Positions 8,356-16,300 of a DNA stretch of 54,112 nucleotides are shown here, piece by piece. A program made the translations under genes and the position numbers. The notes under the pieces were generated by a model that was given only the letters and a program-made list of their open reading frames with translations, was not told where the DNA came from and ran no database searches. The stretch comes from Butyrivibrio sp. LC3010 (GTDB lineage Bacteria; Bacillota; Clostridia; Lachnospirales; Lachnospiraceae). Positions within the stretch are counted from its first letter, which is position 1; each line of letters begins with the position of its first letter. The stretch is from NCBI RefSeq assembly GCF_000424385.1, contig NZ_AUJU01000028.1, forward strand, positions 1 to 54,112, given 5' to 3'.

Positions 8356-8430
8356 TCAATATATTTCTAATTTCTTCCAAACAGATGCTCCATTTACCAT
8401 AACAAGCAATCTAGAATTATACTGGCTCAT
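8356..8430 (-). CDS. 24-codon ORF overlapping the exonuclease stop
   Basis: The exonuclease gene ends TTATGA, and the ATG inside it opens a 24-codon frame (MSQYNSRLLVMVNGASVWKK and on) ending TGA. The ATGA overlap is typical of coupled genes, and GGCGGC in the exonuclease tail is a possible weak ribosome binding site. It could be a leader peptide, a real small protein, or the start of a gene now cut short. Confidence 0.25.
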   Translation of the reverse strand: MSQYNSRLLVMVNGASVWKKLEIY

Positions 8431-9785
8431 AATTTGCCGCCTAGTTCGTTCATAAGTTTAAGATAAACATAGGCATTCGCTTCAGCATCACACCATGCCC
8501 TATGTGCCTCCTGCTGGCTTATACCGTAGTACTCAGACAAATAGGGGAGTTTTAAGCTGTCCCATCCCTTCTTATCCTTGATTTTCTTTGCCAGAACCTT
8601 AGTATCAAGATATTTGTTTTCAAAAGAAACTCCTGCGCGCTTGGCAGCTCTTGAAATATGAGGAATATCACAGCTCTTTATATTATGGCCAATCAAGATA
8701 CTATCGCCGACAAACTCCTTGAACTTACGAATAACATCATCTACCGGTGGTTCATTTGCCACCATTTCATCAGTAATATGTGTCAGTTTAGCAATACGTG
8801 GAACAATTTTCCTGCCAGGATTTGCCAACATATCAAACTTTTCAACAAGCTGCCCATCAACAAACTTAACTGCCCCTATCTCAATTATTTCCGATTCGGC
8901 ATCTCCTTTGTTAATGCCATAAGTTCCTGTATGTTCTATATCAAAACACACAAAGGTAGAAAAGTCAGGATTGGTAATCTCGTCCATATCTTTGGGCATT
9001 CCATCCTCAATCTCTTCAAAATCAATATCAGAAAGAACCAATTGCGTCATTACCTGCCTTATTTGTCTTTCTGTGCCATATATTTTTAACGTCTTATATC
9101 CAATAACAGCATCCTCATCTTCCACAGTAGCGATATCCGCTTCACTGGTATCTGAAGCTGCTTCCTTTAAAAACTTGTCCGCACCATCTAAAGATAATTT
9201 ATCAAAATAAAAAGCCCTTAATGCTGATTTTTGTTCTCCACCAACACTCTCTATAGTTTCTAAAGCATCAGAAGCATCCTTTATGATTGTATCTATATCT
9301 GCTTGCCAATCTTTTGTTTTATATGTTGCATTTAGCCACCTCTGATTAAAAAAAGCAGTGCTTCCAATTATCTTATCCGCATTTTCTCCAAGCACTGATG
9401 CATGTGATGTTGCATATTGCATTATCTCTTGTTCTTTGGCAGCTTTGGCGTTCTCCTTAATCAAGCTATCTATGGCATTGAGTGGAACCTTTACCATATC
9501 AATCAGCTCTTCCAGTTGTTTCTTTACTACTTCAATTGGCATGGTATAAGCTGTTTCAAGTTCTTTTTTCTTATCTGTAAGTTTTTTCTTAATTGCCTTG
9601 AGTTCTTTAAGATCATGCTCGGCCTGTTTCAGGTTATTCACTGTATATTCAGTAGTCTTATATACAGATAGTCCTTTGTCCATATATTGCTTTATTTCAT
9701 CAAAATTATAAAAACTAACTTGACCAGGTGTCTGCTCTGCCTTTACAACGATATTATCCGCACTTAATGTAGAAATATTTTCCAA
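8427..9785 (-). CDS. DUF1351-like domain fused to a DnaQ-type DEDDh exonuclease
   Basis: The chosen TTG start has TTGGAGG 5 bases upstream. An upstream TTG in frame adds 10 residues. In the longer numbering, residues about 20-270 resemble the phage protein family DUF1351: a coiled KKKLTDKKKELETAY segment and a later KIYGTERQIRQVMTQL segment. Residues about 287-460 are a 3'-5' exonuclease: FDIEHTG (D292, E294), EIIEIGAVKF, HITDEMV, GHNIKSCD, and HRAWCDA (H438, D443), so the DEDDh set appears complete. DUF1351 proteins usually sit in phage recombination modules, so the fusion points to single-stranded DNA or recombination-intermediate processing. It is the first gene of the minus-strand block. 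Confidence 0.75.
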   Translation of the reverse strand: MENISTLSADNIVVKAEQTPGQVSFYNFDEIKQYMDKGLSVYKTTEYTVNNLKQAEHDLKELKAIKKKLTDKKKELETAYTMPIEVVKKQLEELIDMVKVPLNAIDSLIKENAKAAKEQEIMQYATSHASVLGENADKIIGSTAFFNQRWLNATYKTKDWQADIDTIIKDASDALETIESVGGEQKSALRAFYFDKLSLDGADKFLKEAASDTSEADIATVEDEDAVIGYKTLKIYGTERQIRQVMTQLVLSDIDFEEIEDGMPKDMDEITNPDFSTFVCFDIEHTGTYGINKGDAESEIIEIGAVKFVDGQLVEKFDMLANPGRKIVPRIAKLTHITDEMVANEPPVDDVIRKFKEFVGDSILIGHNIKSCDIPHISRAAKRAGVSFENKYLDTKVLAKKIKDKKGWDSLKLPYLSEYYGISQQEAHRAWCDAEANAYVYLKLMNELGGKL

Positions 9786-9900
9786 TGTTGCCTCCAAAAA
9801 AAATCTTATATCCAAAACCAGTTCATTTCTTTATTTGCACTTACTTCATAATCTTTTCCATCTAAAAAAGAAAGGAAGCTCTAGTCCCCTTTCGCATATC

Positions 9901-9909
9901 ATTATATCA
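9901..9909 (-). promoter_or_regulatory. Extended -10 promoter of the minus-strand block
   Basis: On the minus strand TGATATAAT (TGn followed by a perfect TATAAT) lies about 115 bases upstream of the DUF1351-exonuclease start. No good -35 is seen, which fits an extended -10 promoter. No other convincing promoter was found between here and the end of the block, so one transcript for 9.9 kb to 0.3 kb is plausible. Confidence 0.4.
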
Positions 9910-10009
9910 TCATTTAATTTCGGATATCGTTGCATTACGTTTGAAAATTATTAAACCTTTATAAACAAATTCCAACTCTTGATATTTTATATTTTCACCA
10001 CTTCTCCAG

Positions 10010-10145
10010 TCATGAAGCAATTATTTCTCCTATTTTGTCACCAATCCCCTCAAGTGCCATTCCAACAGCAACTGCAGCAAAAGTTATGAGGAATGCCCCA
10101 AAAGACATACCAACAGAGATAGCTACTGCCCCCACATCTGCTTGC
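10010..10145 (-). pseudogene. C-terminal remnant of a small membrane protein
   Basis: Reading in from the IS21 remnant, the minus strand gives about 43 residues (ADVGAVAISVGMSFGAFLIT and on to MALEGIGDKIGEIIAS), a clear hydrophobic helix with a short charged tail and a stop. Upstream of about 10145 the same frame runs backwards through istA sequence and is not real. The native N-terminus appears to have been removed by the IS insertion or later deletion. Parent protein unknown. Confidence 0.4.
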
Positions 10146-10149
10146 TGAC

Positions 10150-10290
10150 ATACATGATGCCATTTCACAGCCTGAAGAACATCCATCAATGCCGGTAACC
10201 GCCAAGATGTTTGAGCTTGAAACCAGGGAGTCAGAGCCGGATCCGGGATTCTCAAAATACAACTTTGGGGATGGACTGTGGAATGAGTGA
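10150..10290 (+). pseudogene. istA: istA 3' remnant (IS21 family)
   Basis: The frame ending at TGA 10288-10290 reads PEEHPSMPVTAKMFE and then ESEPDPGFSKYNFGDGLWNE, the typical tail of an IS21-family IstA transposase. The stop overlaps the istB ATG (AATGAGTGA), the usual istA/istB coupling. Everything upstream of about 10150, including the DDE core, is missing, so the element cannot supply its own transposase. Confidence 0.65.
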
Positions 10291-11086
10291 ATCTCTGATT
10301 GAAAGCATCTTTTCACATGCGGATGAACTAAAGATAGGTACTTATGCATCAAATCTTCCGGGCTTCATAGATTCCGAGAACATGAGCCCTGAAGAGCTTG
10401 AGGCAGTAGACAAAGTACTTAGCCACCTCTGCAAGCAGAAGAATGAGACCATCATAGCGACATTGCTGAAAATGAGCCGCCTTCCATTAAAGGAGCCGAA
10501 AACTTTTGAAAGCTTTGATTACACGATAATCCATGGCAAACAGATGGATGCACTGAAAAACCTGAAATCTCTGAGTGCTGTATATGCAAGAAAAAACCTT
10601 GCTTTTATAGGACCTCAGGGAGTGGGCAAAACACACCTTGCAATGGCATATGGAAGGGAATGCTGTAATAACCGTCTAAAATCCTACTTCATTAAAGCCA
10701 CGGAGCTGAACCAGAAATTTGTGGATGCTGTTAAATTCGGGCACGAAGAATCTACAATTAACGGACTTGTCAAACCATCATGCCTCATCATTGATGAGAT
10801 AGGAAAATGTGTGTTCAATAAAGAAAGTACCCGTATGTTTTTTGACATGGTTGACCGAAGATACAATAAAGAAGGTCCAAACACTATGATCTTTGCGAGT
10901 AACAAGAGCCCTGATAAGTGGGGCGAGTTCTTCAGTGAAGATTCTTCTCTTCTATGTGCACTTGATCGTATTTTTGATGATGCCACAGTATTCATGATAA
11001 AAGGGGAAAGCTATAGGGGCAGAAAGCTGGAAACCATAGCCATAGAGACCAGCAGAAGTAAGCAGCAAGCGGTAAAGACAAAGTAA
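10283..11086 (+). CDS. istB: IstB-type ATPase of an IS21 element
   Basis: 267 residues, starting at the ATG that overlaps the istA stop. It has a DnaC/DnaA-like AAA+ core: Walker A GPQGVGKTHLA, Walker B CLIIDEIG, and sensor segment MIFASNKSPDKWGEFF. An arginine-containing ALDRIFDDATVF follows, and the C-terminus matches IstB (IKGESYRGRK). IstB is the helper ATPase that selects target DNA for IstA. The gene looks intact, but its partner istA is nearly gone, so it is probably a leftover unless another IS21 copy in the genome supplies IstA. Confidence 0.9.
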   Translation: MSESLIESIFSHADELKIGTYASNLPGFIDSENMSPEELEAVDKVLSHLCKQKNETIIATLLKMSRLPLKEPKTFESFDYTIIHGKQMDALKNLKSLSAVYARKNLAFIGPQGVGKTHLAMAYGRECCNNRLKSYFIKATELNQKFVDAVKFGHEESTINGLVKPSCLIIDEIGKCVFNKESTRMFFDMVDRRYNKEGPNTMIFASNKSPDKWGEFFSEDSSLLCALDRIFDDATVFMIKGESYRGRKLETIAIETSRSKQQAVKTK

Positions 11087-11190
11087 CATTTTTGCATGAT
11101 GTGCTGGCTTTAAAAACAGTATCTGCTTTATTTATGGTACAATTCGGAGCAGAGTTTATTTATATATAACCAGACTTTAGGAGCATTTCG

Positions 11191-11805
11191 ATGAACGCCA
11201 AAGAATATCTTGCAGATCCATGCAAAGCCTCATCATTGCCATTTTGGAAAGCAGAAACGATAAACATTCCGGAACATATGAAAGTATTGCGGGATGATGA
11301 GTTTTCCAACTGTAAATATGATGGCTTTGATGATCAGTATTTTAGACTTATACATGATTTAAAAAATCTTAAAGAAGCAGTTCTTCCTGACAGATTTGAA
11401 CTTGTTCAATGTGAAGAGAAATCTTACGCAGAACACATAAATTCCTGCTACGAGCATGAACACATGTCGATTAAAGAAATGTTAGCATACAAATCACATC
11501 CGGTTTATGATCATGATTTATGGGTTTCTGTAATTGAATCAGACAGTAAAAAGATAGTCGCGACCGGTATTGCCGAGTTGGATACCCGTATTGGAGAAGG
11601 TGTCTTGGAATGGATACAAGTTTCATCCGATTATCGAAAACTGGGATTAAGTAAATACATAGTATGCAAATTGCTGATAAGACTGGAAAATAAGGCAGAT
11701 TTTGTCACTGTGTCAGGACGTGTGGCTAATAAAAGTAATCCTTATACATTATACAAATCCTGCGGATTTGTTAATCCGGTTATTTGGCATGTAGTAACAA
11801 CATAA
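11191..11805 (+). CDS. GNAT-family N-acetyltransferase, possible IS21 passenger
   Basis: 204 residues with AGGAG 8 bases before ATG. The C-terminal half has the GNAT fold: LWVSVIESDSKKIVATGIAE (beta strands 2-3), LEWIQVSSDYRKLGLSKYIV (motif A, with an acetyl-CoA loop like RxxGLS) and NPYTLYKSCGFV near the end (motif B). The first 100 residues are a less usual N-terminal extension. It sits between istB and the end-type repeats at 11848-11895, where an ordinary IS21 would have fewer than 100 bases. It may be cargo of the element. Substrate unknown. Confidence 0.75.
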   Translation: MNAKEYLADPCKASSLPFWKAETINIPEHMKVLRDDEFSNCKYDGFDDQYFRLIHDLKNLKEAVLPDRFELVQCEEKSYAEHINSCYEHEHMSIKEMLAYKSHPVYDHDLWVSVIESDSKKIVATGIAELDTRIGEGVLEWIQVSSDYRKLGLSKYIVCKLLIRLENKADFVTVSGRVANKSNPYTLYKSCGFVNPVIWHVVTT

Positions 11806-11847
11806 AAAGGGGATTAACCACCATTGGCTATTTGGAATCGATGATTA

Positions 11848-11895
11848 TTGGTCAAAATAGTCCGATGCTGAATGGTCAAAGTCCCCCGACGCTAA
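11848..11895 (+). repeat. Two tandem 24-bp IS21-type terminal repeats
   Basis: Two adjacent 24-base units, each with GGTCAAA, then CCGA, then GCT (first unit TTGGTCAAAATAGTCCGATG; second ATGGTCAAAGTCCCCCGACG). They agree at about 17 of 24 positions. Multiple GGTCAAA-type repeats are characteristic of IS21-family ends, so this is probably the right end of the element. IS256 coding sequence begins immediately after it. Confidence 0.55.
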
Positions 11896-12651
11896 CAATA
11901 GTACATTCGAGCCTACTGTGGTAAAAAAAAGGCAGAAAGATATTTCCGGAATTGAAGATCAGGCTATTGCAATGTATGCCAAGTGGGAATGACCACTACT
12001 CAGATATCTGAAATGATTGAGTCAATCTATGGCTTTGAGATAAGTGAAGGCATGGTTTCGGACATCACTGATAAGATGATGCCTCAGATTGAAGATTGGC
12101 AAAATCGCCCATTATCTGCTGTTTATCCCATTGTTTTCATTGATGCTATTCACTTTTCTGTCCGCAATGACGGAATTGTCAGCAAACTTGCTGCATACAT
12201 AGTTTTAGGAATTAACGAAGATGGAATGAAAGAGGTTCTTTCCATTGAGATTGGAGAAAATGAAAGCAGCAAGTACTGGCTTAGTGTTTTAAACAGCCTA
12301 AAAAACCGTGGAGTGCAGGATATCCTTATCCTTTGTTCAGATGGTCTCACAGGGCTTAAAGAAGCTATTCAGGCTGCTTTTCCTAGCACAGAGCATCAGC
12401 GCTGTATTGTCCACATGGTAAGAAATACTCTCAAGTATGTTGCCAATAAGGACATGAAAGCCTTTGCTAAAGATCTTAAGACAATTTATACCGCTGCTGA
12501 TGAAAAATCTGCTCTCAAGCGCTTAGATGAAGTAGCCAAGAACTGGCAACCTCTTTATCCTCATGCAATGAATCGCTGGCACGACAACTGGGATGTAATC
12601 ACCCCGATTTTCAAGTTCTCGATGGATGTAAGAACTGCCTTTTACACGACT
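11893..12651 (+). pseudogene. IS256-family transposase fragment, frameshifted
   Basis: Homology to the mutator-type transposase starts at FEPTVVKKRQKDISGIEDQA just after the IS21-type end. It breaks at about 11968, where AAGTGGGAATG has two extra bases relative to the expected reading, so the first frame stops at TGA. The main frame then runs MTTTQISEMIESIYGFEISE, VFIDAIHFSVRNDG (first catalytic Asp), CSDGLTGLKEAI (second Asp) and QRCIVHMVRNTLKYV, to AFYTT. The normal continuation (NAIESLN with the catalytic Glu) is absent, replaced by the hairpin region. N-terminus, reading frame and C-terminus are all damaged. Confidence 0.85.
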
Positions 12652-12667
12652 TATACCGATAAAATAA

Positions 12668-12729
12668 TTATGCCGATATTTACTGAAACTACTGATGATT
12701 ACTACTCATTCAGAAAAATATCGGCATAA
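12668..12729. repeat. Imperfect 20-bp inverted repeat next to recombinase fragment
   Basis: Arms TTATGCCGATATTTACTGAA (12668-12687) and its near-complement at 12709-12729 (TTCAG, then AATATCGGCATAA) flank a loop of about 21 bases. It starts where the IS256 homology ends and lies 40 bases upstream of the tyrosine recombinase start. It is therefore likely the end or binding site of the recombinase element and not a terminator, since no U-run follows. Confidence 0.5.
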
Positions 12730-12771
12730 ATTTTTGCATGATATATACTTGCCTTAAGGAGGTATATTTCT

Positions 12772-13224
12772 ATGCATAATGAAACTAAAATCCAGGAAAT
12801 ACTCCGAAAAACTTTGAAGTCATTGAGAGAAAAAGAGTATAGCGAAGAAACTATTCGCCGATATAGGCGAAAATTTAATGTACTTAATAAGTTGGCGCAA
12901 AGCTTAGATATCCAAGAGCCCACTGATAAGCTATTCAGTGAATATCTGAAAGACTGTAATAATGTATATACTGGTGAATTTTCAGTTTTAAAACAGCGGC
13001 AAAGAATCCGCGTTGTAAACCTGATCAAGTCTTTCATTGAAAATGGTGACGTAGATACTTCCAGAAAACCTGGGAATGCTGTTGCCAACAGGATAAAATC
13101 TGAAAGATTCCGCACTGAATTAGACAAATACATTCGGTTATTAGTAGATGATGAAATACAGCCTAATACCATATGCACATACAAATGCCGGAAAATGTGT
13201 TGCTCAGGGTTATATCTTTTATAA
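12772..13224 (+). pseudogene. Tyrosine recombinase/integrase, N-terminal fragment
   Basis: A strong AAGGAGGT ribosome binding site precedes ATG. The first 130 residues look like the SAM-like core-binding domain of phage/transposon integrases (ILRKTLKSLREKEYSEETIR, then RIRVVNLIKSFIENG). Similarity stops near IQPNTICTY, and the catalytic domain with the R-H-R-Y residues is missing. The frame then runs into unrelated sequence and stops. It could not be an active recombinase. The adjacent hairpin suggests an element such as a recombinase-in-trio or a similar cluster. Confidence 0.6.
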
Positions 13225-13270
13225 TAACGATACTCATTCTGGATATGTATCAGGTGTTACGATCTGGTAA
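13181..13270 (+). pseudogene. C-terminal remnant of an unidentified protein
   Basis: In the frame different from the recombinase, 29 residues (TNAGKCVAQGYIFYNNDTHS and then GYVSGVTIW) end at TAA. The aromatic/Asn-rich composition looks like the C-terminus of a secreted or surface protein, cut where the recombinase fragment ends. Identity unknown. Confidence 0.3.
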
Positions 13271-13302
13271 CTCTTGGCAACCTTAAGCCACCTGCTCTTA
13301 AG

Positions 13303-13341
13303 AAACACTGCTGACGAGATTACCTCCCATCAGCAGTGTTT
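13303..13341. terminator. Rho-independent terminator, 12-bp stem
   Basis: AAACACTGCTGA (303-314 of the 13-kb block) pairs perfectly with TCAGCAGTGTTT (13330-13341). On the plus strand it runs into a T-rich tract. On the minus strand it lies just past the stop of the large surface protein and is followed by TTTCTTAA. It probably works for both directions. Confidence 0.75.
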
Positions 13342-13347
13342 TTCTCA

Positions 13348-16300
13348 CTATTTCACTGTTACTTTACATTTAGCCGTCTTACTCTTACCGGCTTTATCCT
13401 TAACCGTTACTGTTATGGTACAAGTTCCCTTCTTTTTCCCTTTAATAACTCCTTTTTTTGAAACGGTAGCTATTTTCTTATTACTTGTTTTATACGAAAT
13501 ACTCTTAATAGTTGCATTGAAGGGTTTAAAGCCTGCCACCAGGGAATAACTCTTTCCCTTTTTCAGCGTGACTTTCTTTTTATTCACAGATGCCTTCTTA
13601 ACCTTGATGGGATCCTTTTTCACAGTAAGTTTGCATGTTGCTGACACTTTACCATCCGTAGTTGACACCGTGATATTACAATTTCCCTTTTTCTTTGCTG
13701 TAATTGTTCCATTTTTATTTACAGTTGCAACTTTTGTGTTACTACTCTTCCATGTTAATGTAGTACTGCCATCTGGTGATAGAGTTGCTTGAAGAGTAAA
13801 CTTTCCACCTTTGCCCAATGTCAATTTTGAATAATTGAGTGAAATGGTGTTAACCAGCTTAGAATTATTTGAGGAGTCTTCCTGTTTTGTTTCAGATTCC
13901 GACTCTCCCCCTCCTGGTTTACTTTGTTCTTCATTATTATTTGAAGGGCTTTCTTGGTGTGAATCATTCCCTGATTCATTTCCACCTGGATCACCTTGCT
14001 CTCCTTCCCCATTTGAAGGATCTGTTCCTGGTTCATTTGTGGGGATATCTCCGTTGTAAATAGTTGCTATTAATGTTTCACTAGAATCGTACAATTCCGA
14101 TATTGAATTGCTCAAATTTTTATCATACAACCAAAACAACGCATTTTCTTCAATCTGACTATTGTTAGTTTCATCAGATATTATTTTTTTATCTTTATCA
14201 AAATGTTTTATCGTGATGCTGTTTAAAACAGCTAGATTATCTGCTCCAAAAGCAGAAATACACAAGTTCGACAGTTCCCCTGAAGACTTATATACACTTA
14301 CATCTGCAAATTCATCATATATCCCATTTAGAACTATAGTTTTTGTGGTATCTTTTAAGGGTATATTCCTAAATTTAGCGGAGACACAAATATCGTTGCA
14401 TGCCGCAAATCTATACACTGAATCAGTTTCTAATAAATAATCTCCATCATACCATCCGTCGAATGTATATCCTTCGTCTGGGCAGGCTATTAATGTCACA
14501 GGATCGCCTTTGGGATACTTCCCACTTCCCAAGACAGTTCCTTCCCCTGTTTTGTTATATGTTATATTAAAGCATGCATTTTCATCTGATGCCTTGATGT
14601 ATTCACTTGCTAGGATAGTGTTATCACCGACTATTGGAAAATCATTTACAGATTCATTCCAATTATCATCAAGCGTCTGCGAAAAGCTTTTACCTGATAT
14701 TAATTCTATCCCGTAATAATTCAAGCGTCCAACCACTTCAAAATTATTAATTTCCTCAACAGTATAGTTCATGATACCATCGTCAGTAGCATCAATTTTG
14801 ATAGTGTATTCCTCTCCATCATTTGGAATATATATGATTTTTTGGTCTCCATTTACTTCTATATTTACTCTATCATTCACATAAGCAATATCATCGGAAG
14901 TATATGCAAGTATATTCCCTTCTGCGTCAGTTACCGTTACATCAACTGGGCAATTGATAAACACTTTTTTTATTTTATTCCATAATGATTCGTGATATAG
15001 ATTGTTATCATAAAGATAATCAAATAATGCGTTTTCAAGATTTGATTTGGCATACTTTACCTTGTCTATTTTATCTTTTAATTTCTTTATTGATACGTTT
15101 TCATCCACCAGATCATATGATTTAAGAGCATCATAATACTTCTGTCCATCTTTTAATTCTGTAGTAAAGACATCCTCATCCTCAGCTTTAAATAACTTAT
15201 AGAGTTTGTCAAAGCTCTTTTTCATTACTCCCAATGTATTTGAAAGATTTCCGTATCCTTTTGCTTCTAGTATAGACTGTCTGCTACTTATAAAACTATT
15301 AATTTCATCCTGTGTAAACTCTCCAATATAAGTGTTTGAAGCAAATTCCTCAACAACAGCTAAAAGTGCTTCTCTATAAGTATTTTTAGCCAAATCGGAT
15401 ACCTCATTGACATATCTAGTCATTACAGCTGCGCTCTCTTTGTATCCAGATGTAATTGTCCCCATATATTGTTTATAAGAAGGTCCGTAAACCGTAACGC
15501 TTCCTGCATATGATGAACCATATCCTATTGTATTAAATTTAACTCTATATTTGCCATACCGCCCCGTGTATTCCTTTATGTTCATATTATTAACTACTTT
15601 TTTTACTATTTTGGCATCTATTTGCACAGCATTATCAGACAGACTGATTTTACCCAGATTTGATGCAGTAGTAACACATTCACCAAAGTATTGCGCTAAA
15701 ATTTCGTAGACTGCGTCGACAGCATCAGAAGGGGTATTAGCTGTCATCATTATCATTCTTGTTGTATTATCTGACTCATCAATAGCTCTTAGTGATTTTC
15801 CAACACTGGTTGTTTTACTATTAGTCTTTTTATAATCATCTTTTGCAGAGTCTGATAAAGTTTTTAGATAATCAGAGATTGATTTATCATAGTTTTCTAA
15901 TTCCTTCTGCACTATTTTTTCTTTTGACAATTGATTACTATTGGTAGATCCATAGGAATTTGTTGAAGAAAAGTCTTCAATCGATATTATCAATTCATTT
16001 TGTAAGGTTAATCTGACTTTTCTCCCTATCAGTTTATTTGCCTTATCAATTAATTTCTGGTTTGAACTATTATTGTCTTCCTGAAAACTGTACGTTTCTC
16101 CATTTGTAAAAACAAGTGACCACGAATCTACCAGTTTTATTACTCCTACTTTGGTTATTGAATTAAGATCAGCGCCATTTCTGTCGTTAACACCTATTTC
16201 ATTTGAAGGTGCTACTCCATTAATCTTGGTGGTTGCTATAGAGTAATTATTTTGTAAGCCACCTCCACCAACCATATATCCACAAATTCTTCCAGAATAT

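Noticed and set aside
10010..10255. An 81-residue minus-strand protein
   Set aside because: Its first half is istA/istB sequence read backwards. Only the hydrophobic tail looks native.
13821..14063. Several 60-74-residue frames opposite or beside the linker of the surface protein
   Set aside because: They are shadow readings of the Gly/Ser/Glu-rich linker and have no start signals.
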